A DNA stretch of 14,811 nt from CAZAMP01 sp964486455 (GCA_964486455.1 CAZAMP010000072.1:1-14811); one strand, 5' to 3'. Positions 1 through 6,984 are shown, counted from the stretch's first letter. The notes: generated by a model from the letters alone, not told the origin. Program-made: numbers and translations.

Positions 1-99
1 GCGGGCTCGGTGGCCGCGGGCTCGGTGGCCGCGGGCTCGGTGGCCGCGGGCTCGGCGGCCGCGGGCTCGGCGACCCTGGGCTCGGCGACGAGCGGTTCA
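1..99 (+). repeat. 15-bp tandem repeat coding VAAGS-type units
   Basis: Units of 15 bp (GTGGCCGCGGGCTCG) are identical at 10-24, 25-39 and 40-54. They become degenerate at 55-69, 70-84 and 85-99, and a partial unit occupies 1-9. The array is in frame and encodes pentapeptides V/A-A-A-G-S. It continues past the left window edge, so copy number cannot be read. Confidence 0.9.
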
Positions 100-1185
100 G
101 CGGTGGCAAGCTCCCGACCGAATGGCGGGGCCGCGGATGGGATCACTGAGCCTGGGACCAACGCCGCCATGAACAGCGGCGTGCCGGACGCCGATATGGC
201 GACTGAAGTGCCGGTCACGGTGCAGCTTCGTCTCTCGCCCATCCAGTACGCGCGCCTCGCAGCGCTAACCGAGAAGGCCCGCAAGCTCGGCCATCATGAG
301 CCACGCGAGGAGCTTATCCTGGCAGGGCTCGAGTCGCTCGTGACGACGCAAACGCTACGGACGAAGGCGGCGCGCAGGGCGAAGGCAAGCCGCCGGGCGG
401 GGGCGAAAGACCCGGCCAAGGCGAAGGGCCGGGCGAAGGCGACGGCCACATCGAGTGCGACGGACCGAGCGAAGGGCAGCCTTCAGTCGACCGACACGCG
501 CCGCTCCCACGGCTCGGACGGTGACGCCGCCCCGGATCATGTCGTGTATCTGAACTCTCCTTATCAGGTCGTCGTCTACCGGTGTGAGTCGTGCGGAAAG
601 GCCCACGTCCCCACCTCTCAGGGCGAGAGGACGGTCGACATGGCGACGCTCGAGGCGATGCTCTGCGACGCGCAGATCTGTGCGCCCGGAACCCACAAAC
701 GCTCCGCCATCCCGCCCAGCGTGCGAAGGAGGGTCTTCGAGCGGGACGGCTATCGCTGCACGGTGGCGGGCTGTGGATCGACCCACGATCTGATCATTCA
801 CCACGATGACAAGGTCGAGTTCGGCGGTAGCAACGACATCAAGAACCTTCGGACGATGTGCGGGTCGTGTCACCGATGGCTTCACAGAAAAGAGTGGACG
901 GCGGAGAGGGTGAGGCGCATGCGCGAGGCGGCACGCGAAACCGCCGCCAAAGCGGGGCGCAAGACTGCCGGCGAGACCACCCGGAAGGCAGCCGACAAGA
1001 TCATCGGCAAGGTGTCCGGCGATTCTACCCGGGTACAAAATCGAGGTAAGAAGGGCATCCGCAAGGCCGTACGCGATTCTACCCGGGTACAAAATCGAAC
1101 GAAGAAGCGAGCGACCCGCCGCGGGCACGGCAAACCGGAGGGCCGGGGACGATCTCCCCGCAACGGAGCCGGGCCGCCGGCCTGA
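1..1185 (+). CDS. HNH endonuclease family protein, 5'-partial
   Basis: The reading frame is open from base 1, so the true start probably lies upstream; a GTG at 10 is the first possible start in the window. Numbered from that GTG (391 aa), the N-terminus is a low-complexity VAAGS repeat. Residues about 68-112 form a helical LRLSPIQYARL...EELILAGLESLV segment. An Ala/Lys/Arg-rich linker follows to about 150. A zinc knuckle CESC (C192, C195) precedes a classical HNH module: RRRVFERDGYRC (C250), C255, the HH pair 264-265, N279 and CGSCH (C284, C287, H288). The C-terminus is basic and holds a duplicated DSTRVQNR motif. HNH modules of this kind cleave DNA with one divalent metal ion. All metal and zinc ligands are present, so activity is plausible; the target is unknown. 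The basic tail and repeats suggest DNA binding or recent expansion. The family assignment is firm, the biological role is not. Confidence 0.85.
   Translation, partial: AGSVAAGSVAAGSVAAGSAAAGSATLGSATSGSAVASSRPNGGAADGITEPGTNAAMNSGVPDADMATEVPVTVQLRLSPIQYARLAALTEKARKLGHHEPREELILAGLESLVTTQTLRTKAARRAKASRRAGAKDPAKAKGRAKATATSSATDRAKGSLQSTDTRRSHGSDGDAAPDHVVYLNSPYQVVVYRCESCGKAHVPTSQGERTVDMATLEAMLCDAQICAPGTHKRSAIPPSVRRRVFERDGYRCTVAGCGSTHDLIIHHDDKVEFGGSNDIKNLRTMCGSCHRWLHRKEWTAERVRRMREAARETAAKAGRKTAGETTRKAADKIIGKVSGDSTRVQNRGKKGIRKAVRDSTRVQNRTKKRATRRGHGKPEGRGRSPRNGAGPPA
1019..1098 (+). repeat. Two copies of a 26-bp near-palindromic repeat
   Basis: The same 26 bp occurs at 1019-1044 and 1073-1098, 54 bp apart, which keeps the reading frame (DSTRVQNR twice). 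The core TACCCGGGTA is a perfect 10-bp palindrome, flanked by GATT on the left and AATC on the right, so the unit reads as an imperfect inverted repeat. It lies in the 3' part of the HNH gene. It could be a REP-like dispersed element or a duplicated peptide module; genome copy number would decide. Confidence 0.85.
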
Positions 1186-1355
1186 AGGCGCGCGCCAGGC
1201 AGGCGAAACCACAGCTCAGTCGATGTGGGCATGTGTTGGGCGAGGAGACGTGCGGCACGAGTGCGTCCGGTGCCGCCCTCCGCCCACCGGCCGGAGTCTC
1301 CGGTGTTGCGGTGGGCGAACAGCTGCAGGGTAACTTGCGGTGACGCGGCGGAACA

Positions 1356-1387
1356 GCGCACGGGCGCACGGGCGCGCGGGCGCACGG
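1356..1387. repeat. 8-bp tandem repeat (GCGCACGG x4)
   Basis: Four head-to-tail copies of GCGCACGG lie at 1356-1363, 1364-1371, 1372-1379 (one A-to-G change) and 1380-1387. They are in the 217-bp gap between the HNH gene and the 3' end of the MATE gene. I see no gene or U-tailed terminator in that gap. Confidence 0.8.
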
Positions 1388-1402
1388 GCCCCCGACCGCA
1401 AA

Positions 1403-2776
1403 TCACACCCGCATGGACTTCCACTTACCGGATTTCAGCCGGAGCCACATGCCGCAGCCGACCGTGCAGATGAACGCCGTGGCGGCCGTCCATGCACCAT
1501 CGATCCCGAGTCCCGCGTACGACACCATCACGTACGTGAACGGAATGAAAAAGCCCCAGGCCAGGATCACGGTCAGGATCATGGGCCAGCGGGTATCGCC
1601 CGCGCCTCGTATGATGCCGCTCGAGGAGATGCCCAAACCATCGAAGAACTGAAACACGGCGGCATAGATGAAGAGTCGCCCCGCCATTTCGATCACGGCC
1701 GGATCAGAGTTGAAGATGGCAACGATCTGGTGCCTGGCGACCAAGAAGACGACCCCCATCGACACGCAGTACGCAACGCCCGACCGAATCGTGGAGCGAG
1801 CCGTCTTCTCCGCCGTGGCCGGATCCTCGGCGCCAAGGTACTGCCCCACGAGCGTCGTGGCGGCGGTGCCGAGGGCGACTGCCCCCATGAACGAGAAGTG
1901 CAGCACCTGGAAGACAATGTTCGTCGACGCGAGCTGGACATTTCCGAGCCGGCTCACGATCGACATGAAGACACTCCAGGACACCATTTCGAGCATCCAC
2001 GTCCCGCCGATCGGTGCGCCGATGCGGAGGAACCGAAGCACGTCCCTCACGGGAATCGGCCGGATGACCCTCGTGTGGAAGACGCGATTGCGTTCGCCCG
2101 TGAAGAAGAACACCAGATAGATGATCGAGAAGACCGCCGTCGCGATGACCGAGGCGAGCGCCGCGCCGGACGCCCCCATTCGTGGGGCACCCCAATTGCC
2201 GAGAACCAGCGCATAGTTCAGAAAGCCGTTGAGGACATTGGCGCCCAACGTGAAGTACATCGGCGTCCGCGTATCACCAATCCCGCGCAGGAAGTTCACG
2301 ACGGAGAAGTTGATCACAACGAAGATCGAACCCGCCATGCGGATGAACATGTAGTCCGTGGCGTGCGGGCGGATTGACTCATCCGTTCCGATGAACGCGA
2401 AGATGGAGGACGAGAGGAATGCCATGGCGGCCATGATCGCGGCCGACGGAAGCGAAACGGCGAGCCCCATCCATCCGTCACGGCCGCATCGTCGATGATC
2501 GCCCGCTCCGAAATGCTGTGCCGCAAAGGTCGAAACGCCTTGAAGGGTACCACTGAAGAATGACAGCACCGTCCAGAAGATGACTCCCGCGAGGCCAACC
2601 GCTCCCTGCTCGGCCGTGCCGATCCGACCCATGAAGAAGGTGTCGACGACGCCCATCATCGATTGGGAAAGCGTGGCCACGATCACGGGATACGCCAGAA
2701 TCCATAGCTCCGCGGTCCCACCCGGCGCATGCCGTTTCCCGGCTGAAATCGGGGATTCCTGATCTACTCCACGCAT
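1403..2776 (-). CDS. MATE family efflux transporter
   Basis: This 457-aa protein is a multidrug and toxic compound extrusion (MATE) type antiporter that would sit in the inner membrane. MATE proteins export cationic or amphipathic compounds using a Na+ or H+ gradient. The length and roughly twelve hydrophobic segments fit the family. The N-terminal segment AELWILAYPVIVATLSQSMM, followed by GVVDTFFMGRIG and AVGLAG, is the typical first-helix region, and a second related half begins near residue 240 (RIGAPIGGTWMLEM). The ATG at 2774-2776 is preceded by a GAGGA-type ribosome site, which supports this start. The gene stands alone, divergent from the cytochrome genes across a 222-bp gap. The substrate cannot be predicted and no regulator is adjacent. 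Confidence 0.9.
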   Translation of the reverse strand: MRGVDQESPISAGKRHAPGGTAELWILAYPVIVATLSQSMMGVVDTFFMGRIGTAEQGAVGLAGVIFWTVLSFFSGTLQGVSTFAAQHFGAGDHRRCGRDGWMGLAVSLPSAAIMAAMAFLSSSIFAFIGTDESIRPHATDYMFIRMAGSIFVVINFSVVNFLRGIGDTRTPMYFTLGANVLNGFLNYALVLGNWGAPRMGASGAALASVIATAVFSIIYLVFFFTGERNRVFHTRVIRPIPVRDVLRFLRIGAPIGGTWMLEMVSWSVFMSIVSRLGNVQLASTNIVFQVLHFSFMGAVALGTAATTLVGQYLGAEDPATAEKTARSTIRSGVAYCVSMGVVFLVARHQIVAIFNSDPAVIEMAGRLFIYAAVFQFFDGLGISSSGIIRGAGDTRWPMILTVILAWGFFIPFTYVMVSYAGLGIDGAWTAATAFICTVGCGMWLRLKSGKWKSMRV

Positions 2777-2904
2777 CGTCCTCGATCCTCATCAGACGGT
2801 TGGAACCACCGCTCGCGAGCCGGGTATGGTAGCACAGTGCGCCAGGTCGTTGGCTGCAACCATTTTCGAGCGGGAGGTCACTCACGAGTGCCGTTCGCGT
2901 GTCC

Positions 2905-2934
2905 TTGCCAGGCCAAGAACGGGAGTGATAGACT
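2905..2934 (+). promoter_or_regulatory. Candidate promoter of the selenoprotein/cytochrome gene
   Basis: TTGCCA (2905-2910) and TAGACT (2929-2934) are 18 bp apart, and TGA directly before the second hexamer gives an extended -10 (TGnTAGACT). The same nonamer TGATAGACT recurs before the paralog at 4659-4667. The start codon is 65 bp downstream. Assigned from sequence pattern only. Confidence 0.45.
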
Positions 2935-2998
2935 CGTCGCTTCTTACTCATGGTTTCAAAACGGCATCCGATTGAGATATGGGAAAAGGAGAAAACCC

Positions 2999-4414
2999 GT
3001 GCCAGATAGACGGATACTGGGGCCCGTGCTGGTCCTCGTGGCGGTGCTGGCGCTCGTCTCGTGCCACCGGGGGACGACGGCCGACGAGCCCACCACAGCG
3101 CTCGATCGCGCGGTGGCGGCCAAGGCATGGCCCACCGACAAGCTGACTCGAGCCGAAAACGTCGCCATCCATATCCTCGCCTCCGCGCAAACAACGGGAG
3201 AGCTGGAGCCCTGCGGCTGAAAGAAGAAGAAGGGCGGGTTGGCCCGGCGGGCCACCCTAATCGACTCGCTGCGGGCGCAGAACGAGAACTGCCTGATTGT
3301 TGACGCGGGCGACTTCAGCTCGATCACCGGGACGGTCGGCCCACCGAAGAGCGCCTTTCTCTACAAGATGATGGGGCGCCTCGGCTATGACGCGATCGCG
3401 TTCGGCGAGCGGGAGCTGAAGTTCGGACATGGCCACTTCACGGATGCGAACACGGACGGACCACCGGTCATCATGACCAACGTGACACACAAACAAGACG
3501 GCATCCGGATGCCCCCGGAAGAGACGATCATGATCAAGGAGATCGGCAATGTCAGGATCGGCCTCTTCTCCCTTCTCGATCTCGCGATGATGAAGACCGT
3601 CTCCGACGTCGTACCGGAGTACGACTTAGACGATCCATTCGAGAAGGCCGAGGAGGTCCTTGCGCGATTCAACGAGATGAACGTCGACGTAACAGTGTTG
3701 TTGTCTCAACTCGAGCGTGCCAACACGGATTCCCTCCTCAAGGCCTTTCCGCAGATCGACGTGGCCGTCATCGGCAACAGAAAGGCCTACAAACGGGTCA
3801 AGGACGACGATCACCCCGCGGTGGTCGTTCACCCGGGTCGAAGAGGGCAGATGCTGACGCAGTGCAAATTCTTGGTCGACCCGGCCGGCAATATCATCGA
3901 GCCGGAAACGACGGATCACGTCGTCGCTGATGAGATCGTGCCGGACCCAGCGATCCTCTCGCTCGTGAATGAGGTCAAGAGCGAGATCGACAAGGCCCAA
4001 CGCGAAGAGCGTCTCGCCCGGCAGCTCGAACACCAACGCCGTCAGCAGACGGATCGTTTCCTTGGAAGCGAAGTCTGTGCGCGGTGTCATGAGCCCGAGC
4101 ACGAAACGTGGACGGACGGCCCGCACGCGGGCGCCTTCGAATCGCTCGTTGCCCTTGGGATGGACGCGTCCCCGGAATGCTTGGAGTGTCACACGGTGGG
4201 ATTCGGTGAGAATACCGGGTATGAGAATCCCAAGGTGAAACCGGACTTGAGCGGTGTCCAGTGCGAGTCGTGCCACAGCATGGGCTCACAGCACAACATG
4301 GCGCGAGATGACAGAGAGAAGGTCGGTGTCGAGGCCTGCGTGGGATGTCACGATGAGGACAACTCGCCGGACTTCGAGTTCGCGTCCTACATGGCGAAGA
4401 TCAAGCACTGGTAG
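2999..4414 (+). CDS. Putative selenoprotein: exported UshA-like pseudophosphatase/tetrahaem cytochrome c lipoprotein (in-frame TGA = Sec74)
   Basis: I read one 471-aa gene across an in-frame TGA at 3218-3220. The GTG start (2999) has AGGAG 7 nt upstream. Residues 1-22 are a lipoprotein signal (lipobox LVSC, Cys22). Residues about 55-300 resemble UshA-type 5'-nucleotidase/metallophosphatase domains: ILASAQTTGELEPCG-U74, GGLARRATLIDSL, CLIVDAGDF, LGYDAIAFGEREL. The usual metal motifs are altered (GNHE to GERE, GHTH to GNRK). A charged helix, about 320-350, leads to a tetrahaem c-type domain with CARCH (360), CLECH (394), CESCH (422) and CVGCH (447). The next gene is a paralog with Cys at the TGA position (C77). 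A SECIS-like hairpin follows the TGA. The likely role is envelope electron transfer; the C-G-U pair suggests redox chemistry. Alternatives are a nonsense mutation or sequencing error, with translation restarting at TTG 3239, which would lack an export signal. Confidence 0.78.
3218..3220 (+). other. In-frame TGA, predicted selenocysteine codon
   Basis: The codon lies in ...GAG CCC TGC GGC TGA AAG AAG..., between two halves of one conserved domain in the same frame. In the tandem paralog the matching codon is Cys (ETCG-C). TGA-for-Cys at a conserved redox position is the classical selenoprotein signature. Recoding needs SelB, tRNA-Sec and SelA/SelD elsewhere in the genome; none is in this window. 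Confidence 0.75.
3236..3257 (+). promoter_or_regulatory. Candidate bacterial SECIS hairpin
   Basis: GGGU (3236-3239) pairs with ACCC (3254-3257), U3240 is bulged, GGCCC (3241-3245) pairs with GGGCC (3249-3253), and the apical loop is GGC (3246-3248). This gives nine pairs and a loop beginning 25 nt after the TGA. Known bacterial SECIS rules ask for a stem shortly downstream of UGA, a loop about 16-37 nt away, and a G in the first two loop positions; all are met. The bulged U after GGU recalls the E. coli fdhF element bound by SelB. The matching region of the Cys paralog (about 4950-4980) uses other synonymous codons and does not form this stem. Confidence 0.7.
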
Positions 4415-4442
4415 GAGCTGATCGAGACAGACAGAAGGCACG

Positions 4443-4475
4443 ACTGATCAATCGCAAACACAACTGATCCATCGC
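4443..4475. repeat. 13-bp direct repeat, 20-bp period
   Basis: ACTGATCAATCGC (4443-4455) and ACTGATCCATCGC (4463-4475) differ at one base and are exactly 20 bp apart. They lie between the selenoprotein stop codon and its terminator. No function is evident. Confidence 0.7.
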
Positions 4476-4510
4476 CCCGCGATCCCTTCAGGGTCGTGGG
4501 GCTTCTTCTT
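4475..4510 (+). terminator. Rho-independent terminator after the first cytochrome gene
   Basis: CCCCGCGATCCC (4475-4486) pairs with GGGTCGTGGGG (4491-4501) around loop TTCA, with one G-U pair and one bulge. A pyrimidine, T-rich tail CTTCTTCTT (4502-4510) follows. It sits 61 bp past the stop at 4414, so the two cytochrome genes are probably separate transcription units. Confidence 0.75.
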
Positions 4511-4658
4511 GCCGGCGAGGTCCAGCGCTCGGCTCAGTCGTGTCCGTCCCGCCGTCTGGATCTCGTCAGCCCGGTCTCCCTGATCATCAGACCACTCGTG
4601 GCGTGCCTCTCCCCGATTCCATAACACCACTCTTCAGGTGGAATCGCCTAGAAAACGT

Positions 4659-4667
4659 TGATAGACT
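4659..4667 (+). promoter_or_regulatory. Candidate extended -10 of the second cytochrome gene
   Basis: TGATAGACT is identical to the -10-like nonamer upstream of the first paralog (2926-2934). It is 42 bp before the GTG at 4709. I see no convincing -35 hexamer at 17-18 bp, so it may depend on an activator or an extended -10. A terminator upstream supports an independent promoter here. Confidence 0.4.
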
Positions 4668-4708
4668 GACATGTGTCCGACCCCGCAACGACTCTCCGGA
4701 GGACGAAC

Positions 4709-6142
4709 GTGCCCTTTCTTCAGAAGGCGGACGCACGGACGAGGAACGACACACCCTCGGCGGGCACGCGGCCCGGCATCATAGCGACAATCACCGCATT
4801 GCTCCTGATCACCCATTCCCTGTCAGTCACAAGCGAGGCCGCGGGATCTTCAGCGGCAGGCCCCTCACGCCCAGAGACCGTGACGATTCAGATCCTGAGC
4901 ACGGCACAGACGGAAGGCCAGTTTGAGACGTGCGGGTGCTGTCCGAGAGGACGGACCGGCGGGCTTCCACGACGGGCGACGATGATCGACTCACTCCGAG
5001 CCCTGAATTCCAACTGCCTCCTCGTCGATGGCGGCGATTTCAGCGGCCGCGCCAAGAGGCCAAACCTCCTGCGTGATCTCTTCATCTTCAAGATGATGCT
5101 TCGCTTGGGCTACGACGCGATGACGTTTGGCGAGCGTGAGTTGGGCCACGGGCATGGCCACTTCACATCTCTCGATCCGAACACGACTCCAATTGTCATG
5201 TCCAATGTCACCCGCTCTCTGGGAGGTGAGAGCGTTCCGGCCGCGGAGCGCTACGTGACAAAGGAAGTCGCGGGGATCCGATTCGGGATCTTCGCGTTGC
5301 TGGATCCGGCAATGAGCATTGATGTCGGAGACAGCGTCCCCGACTACGTCTTCCACGATCCGATCGAGACGACGGCTACAATCCTGGCCGAGTTCGAGAA
5401 GCTGGATATCGACATCAGCGTCCTTCTCATGGAGCTTGATCGAGTGACGTCGGAATCCGTCTTGGAACGCTTTCCGGAAATCGACGTCGCCGTAACCAAC
5501 CGGTTTAGACCGTTACCATTTTGGGAAAGCAATCCTTACTCGACGATACTCGTCAAGCCCGGGCGGTGGGGTCGTGGAATCACCCAGACGATCCTCGAGG
5601 TCGATCGCGCCGGACAGATCGTCGACTGCCAGTCTGACCACCTGACGCTGGGACCGGACGTCGAACAGGATCCACAGATTCTCAGGCTGATCACTGTCCT
5701 CAAGCATGACATCGAGAGAGATCCCTACAACCTCCGACGCGCCCAGCAGCTCAAGTGGGAAGCTCAGTTCAGGATGGACCGCTACATCGGAGTCGGCATG
5801 TGCCTACGGTGTCACCAGCCGCAGTACGAGACATGGCTCTCAGGCCCCCACGCGAACGCGTTCCAGTCGTTGGTGAACCTGGGGATGGACACGGCACCTG
5901 AATGTCTAGGCTGTCACACGGTTGGCTATGGGCAGCCGACCGGGTTCATGCACCCGTGGGTTTTCCCCATCTTGTCCTCCGTGCAATGCGAGTCGTGCCA
6001 CGCCATCGGCACGGATCACACCATGCGCCGTCCTGAGACGGAGAAGGTCGGAAAAGCCACGTGCGTGAGGTGCCACAACGAAGAATACTCGCCGGATTTC
6101 GACTACGCAGGCTCCATGGAGCGCATTCGCCACTGGGACTGA
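4709..6142 (+). CDS. Exported UshA-like pseudophosphatase/tetrahaem cytochrome c (Cys paralog)
   Basis: This 477-aa protein is a tandem paralog of the preceding gene. GTG at 4709 is chosen because GGAGG ends 6 nt upstream; an in-frame GTG at 4673 lacks such a site. A long charged N-region is followed by a hydrophobic core (about 22-40) and a likely signal peptidase I site near SEA-AG, so it is exported but is not an obvious lipoprotein. The UshA-like domain carries ETCGCC (C75, C77, C78), GGLPRRATMIDSL, CLLVDGGDF and LGYDAMTFGEREL; the histidines expected at GNHE and GHTH are absent. Four haem sites follow: CLRCH (365), CLGCH (399), CESCH (427) and CVRCH (452). C77 aligns with the TGA of the first paralog. 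It probably carries electrons in the periplasm. The enzymatic partner is unknown. Confidence 0.85.
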   Translation: MPFLQKADARTRNDTPSAGTRPGIIATITALLLITHSLSVTSEAAGSSAAGPSRPETVTIQILSTAQTEGQFETCGCCPRGRTGGLPRRATMIDSLRALNSNCLLVDGGDFSGRAKRPNLLRDLFIFKMMLRLGYDAMTFGERELGHGHGHFTSLDPNTTPIVMSNVTRSLGGESVPAAERYVTKEVAGIRFGIFALLDPAMSIDVGDSVPDYVFHDPIETTATILAEFEKLDIDISVLLMELDRVTSESVLERFPEIDVAVTNRFRPLPFWESNPYSTILVKPGRWGRGITQTILEVDRAGQIVDCQSDHLTLGPDVEQDPQILRLITVLKHDIERDPYNLRRAQQLKWEAQFRMDRYIGVGMCLRCHQPQYETWLSGPHANAFQSLVNLGMDTAPECLGCHTVGYGQPTGFMHPWVFPILSSVQCESCHAIGTDHTMRRPETEKVGKATCVRCHNEEYSPDFDYAGSMERIRHWD

Positions 6143-6279
6143 TTTCGGCACCAGTTCTGGGAGACACGCGTGACGCGCAGCAGCGGCGCGGTACGTGGGC
6201 ACGGGCGGGAACAGCGAGGCAAAGAAACGCCCCAGGGTGACAGCCACCCCGAGGCGGGACTCGTCAAAACAAATGGCGT

Positions 6280-6732
6280 CTACTTCAGCATCATCCCCAT
6301 CTGGTAGATGAAGAGAAATGCCCCGACGACCTGCAGGACACCGCCGATGATCAAAGCCGGCTCCGCGGCAGCACCGAGCGGGCTACTCAGAAGCTCCGCG
6401 CCGATCATCAACACAATGCCGATGATCGACAGCCAGAAATGAGTGTCCGCCATCTTCTGGCTTCTGATCGTGTGTTTCGCCGCGAACATCGTCGGCACCA
6501 GCTTGTAGCCCACACCGTAGATCAAGAAGATCACGAAACCGATGAGCGTCAGGTGGACATGGGCGAACACGCTGATGTCAGAAACCTCGAGCATCAGCAG
6601 CAAGCCGAAGACGATTCCGATTCCCAGGCAGATGAGACTTGCCCAGATGAACCGCGCGCAGAGACGGTTGAGCGCCAGTAGCGCCCCCGGCTCCGGCAGT
6701 GGAATCTTAGACGGCTTCGAAACGTGATCCAT
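6280..6732 (-). CDS. Four-helix membrane protein, haem-copper oxidase/NO reductase subunit I-like fragment
   Basis: The 150-aa product has four predicted membrane helices, at about 26-47, 57-79, 98-117 and 123-146. Helix 2 holds H58-V-H60 and LTLIGFVIFLIYGVGYKLVP. This resembles the helix of CcoN/NorB-type subunits that carries a haem-binding His and is followed by a GVGY...P loop. A full oxidase subunit I has at least twelve helices, so this is a small stand-alone relative, not a complete oxidase. It could bind a b-type haem between helices; that is inferred. The start has GGGAG 5 nt upstream. It is the last gene of a three-gene minus-strand run, 9 bp after the Nfu-like gene. The context suggests redox, NO or oxygen-limited physiology. 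It is not recognised precisely enough to name. Confidence 0.65.
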   Translation of the reverse strand: MDHVSKPSKIPLPEPGALLALNRLCARFIWASLICLGIGIVFGLLLMLEVSDISVFAHVHLTLIGFVIFLIYGVGYKLVPTMFAAKHTIRSQKMADTHFWLSIIGIVLMIGAELLSSPLGAAAEPALIIGGVLQVVGAFLFIYQMGMMLK

Positions 6733-6741
6733 AGTGGCTCC

Positions 6742-6963
6742 CTATTCCACCGACTCGACCCGGACGACGCCCTCGACCTCTTCCATCAGCATCTTCTCGA
6801 TGCCTCCGTGCAGCGTCGCGGCGGCAGCCGGGCATCCCACGCATGCGCCACGGAGGCGCACTTTCACGACACCATCCTCAACGTCCACCAGCTCCACGTC
6901 GCCTCCATCGGCGACCAGCATGGGACGGATCTTCTCGATTACCTGCGCGACTTTCTCTCGCAT
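6742..6963 (-). CDS. NifU-like C-terminal domain (Nfu-type) Fe-S scaffold protein
   Basis: The 73-aa protein is a single Nfu domain. MREKVAQVIEKIRPMLVADG, then GDVELVDVEDGVVKVRLRG and ACVGCPAAAATLHGGIE, match the NifU C-terminal fold, with the C41-x-x-C44 pair that ligates a transient Fe-S cluster between two monomers. The family delivers clusters to target proteins in the cytoplasm. I chose the ATG at 6961-6963 because GGGGAG lies just before it and the extra codons MEEGSS of the longer form (start 6981) are simply that ribosome site translated. The longer form also has a GGAGG upstream and cannot be excluded. The 6981 start is 3 bp after the upstream stop, so translation is probably coupled. 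The neighbours include two Cys-rich proteins that could be clients. Confidence 0.88.
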   Translation of the reverse strand: MREKVAQVIEKIRPMLVADGGDVELVDVEDGVVKVRLRGACVGCPAAAATLHGGIEKMLMEEVEGVVRVESVE

Positions 6964-6984
6964 TGAGCTCCCCTCCTCCATCTC

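Noticed and set aside
1..99. CRISPR-like array
   Set aside because: Units are 15 bp, contiguous, in frame and without spacers.
355..1212. 285-aa minus-strand ORF
   Set aside because: Antisense to the HNH gene, whose motifs are unmistakable; its FC/YPGRI repeats are only the 26-bp repeat read backwards.
1340..2377. 345-aa plus-strand ORF
   Set aside because: Antisense shadow of the MATE gene, with His/Arg/Glu-rich composition and no domain.
2837..2998. Longer N-terminus for the first cytochrome gene
   Set aside because: The region holds a promoter-like element, and GTG 2999 has a good ribosome site and starts a clean lipoprotein signal.
3218..3220. Pseudogene by nonsense mutation
   Set aside because: It cannot be fully excluded, but the intact downstream frame, Cys in the paralog and the SECIS-like stem make Sec recoding the better explanation.
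3239..4414. A separate shorter gene starting with TTG at 3239
   Set aside because: It would lack a signal peptide although it carries four c-type haem sites that mature outside the cytoplasm, and would start inside a conserved motif. No ribosome site with proper spacing is specific to it.
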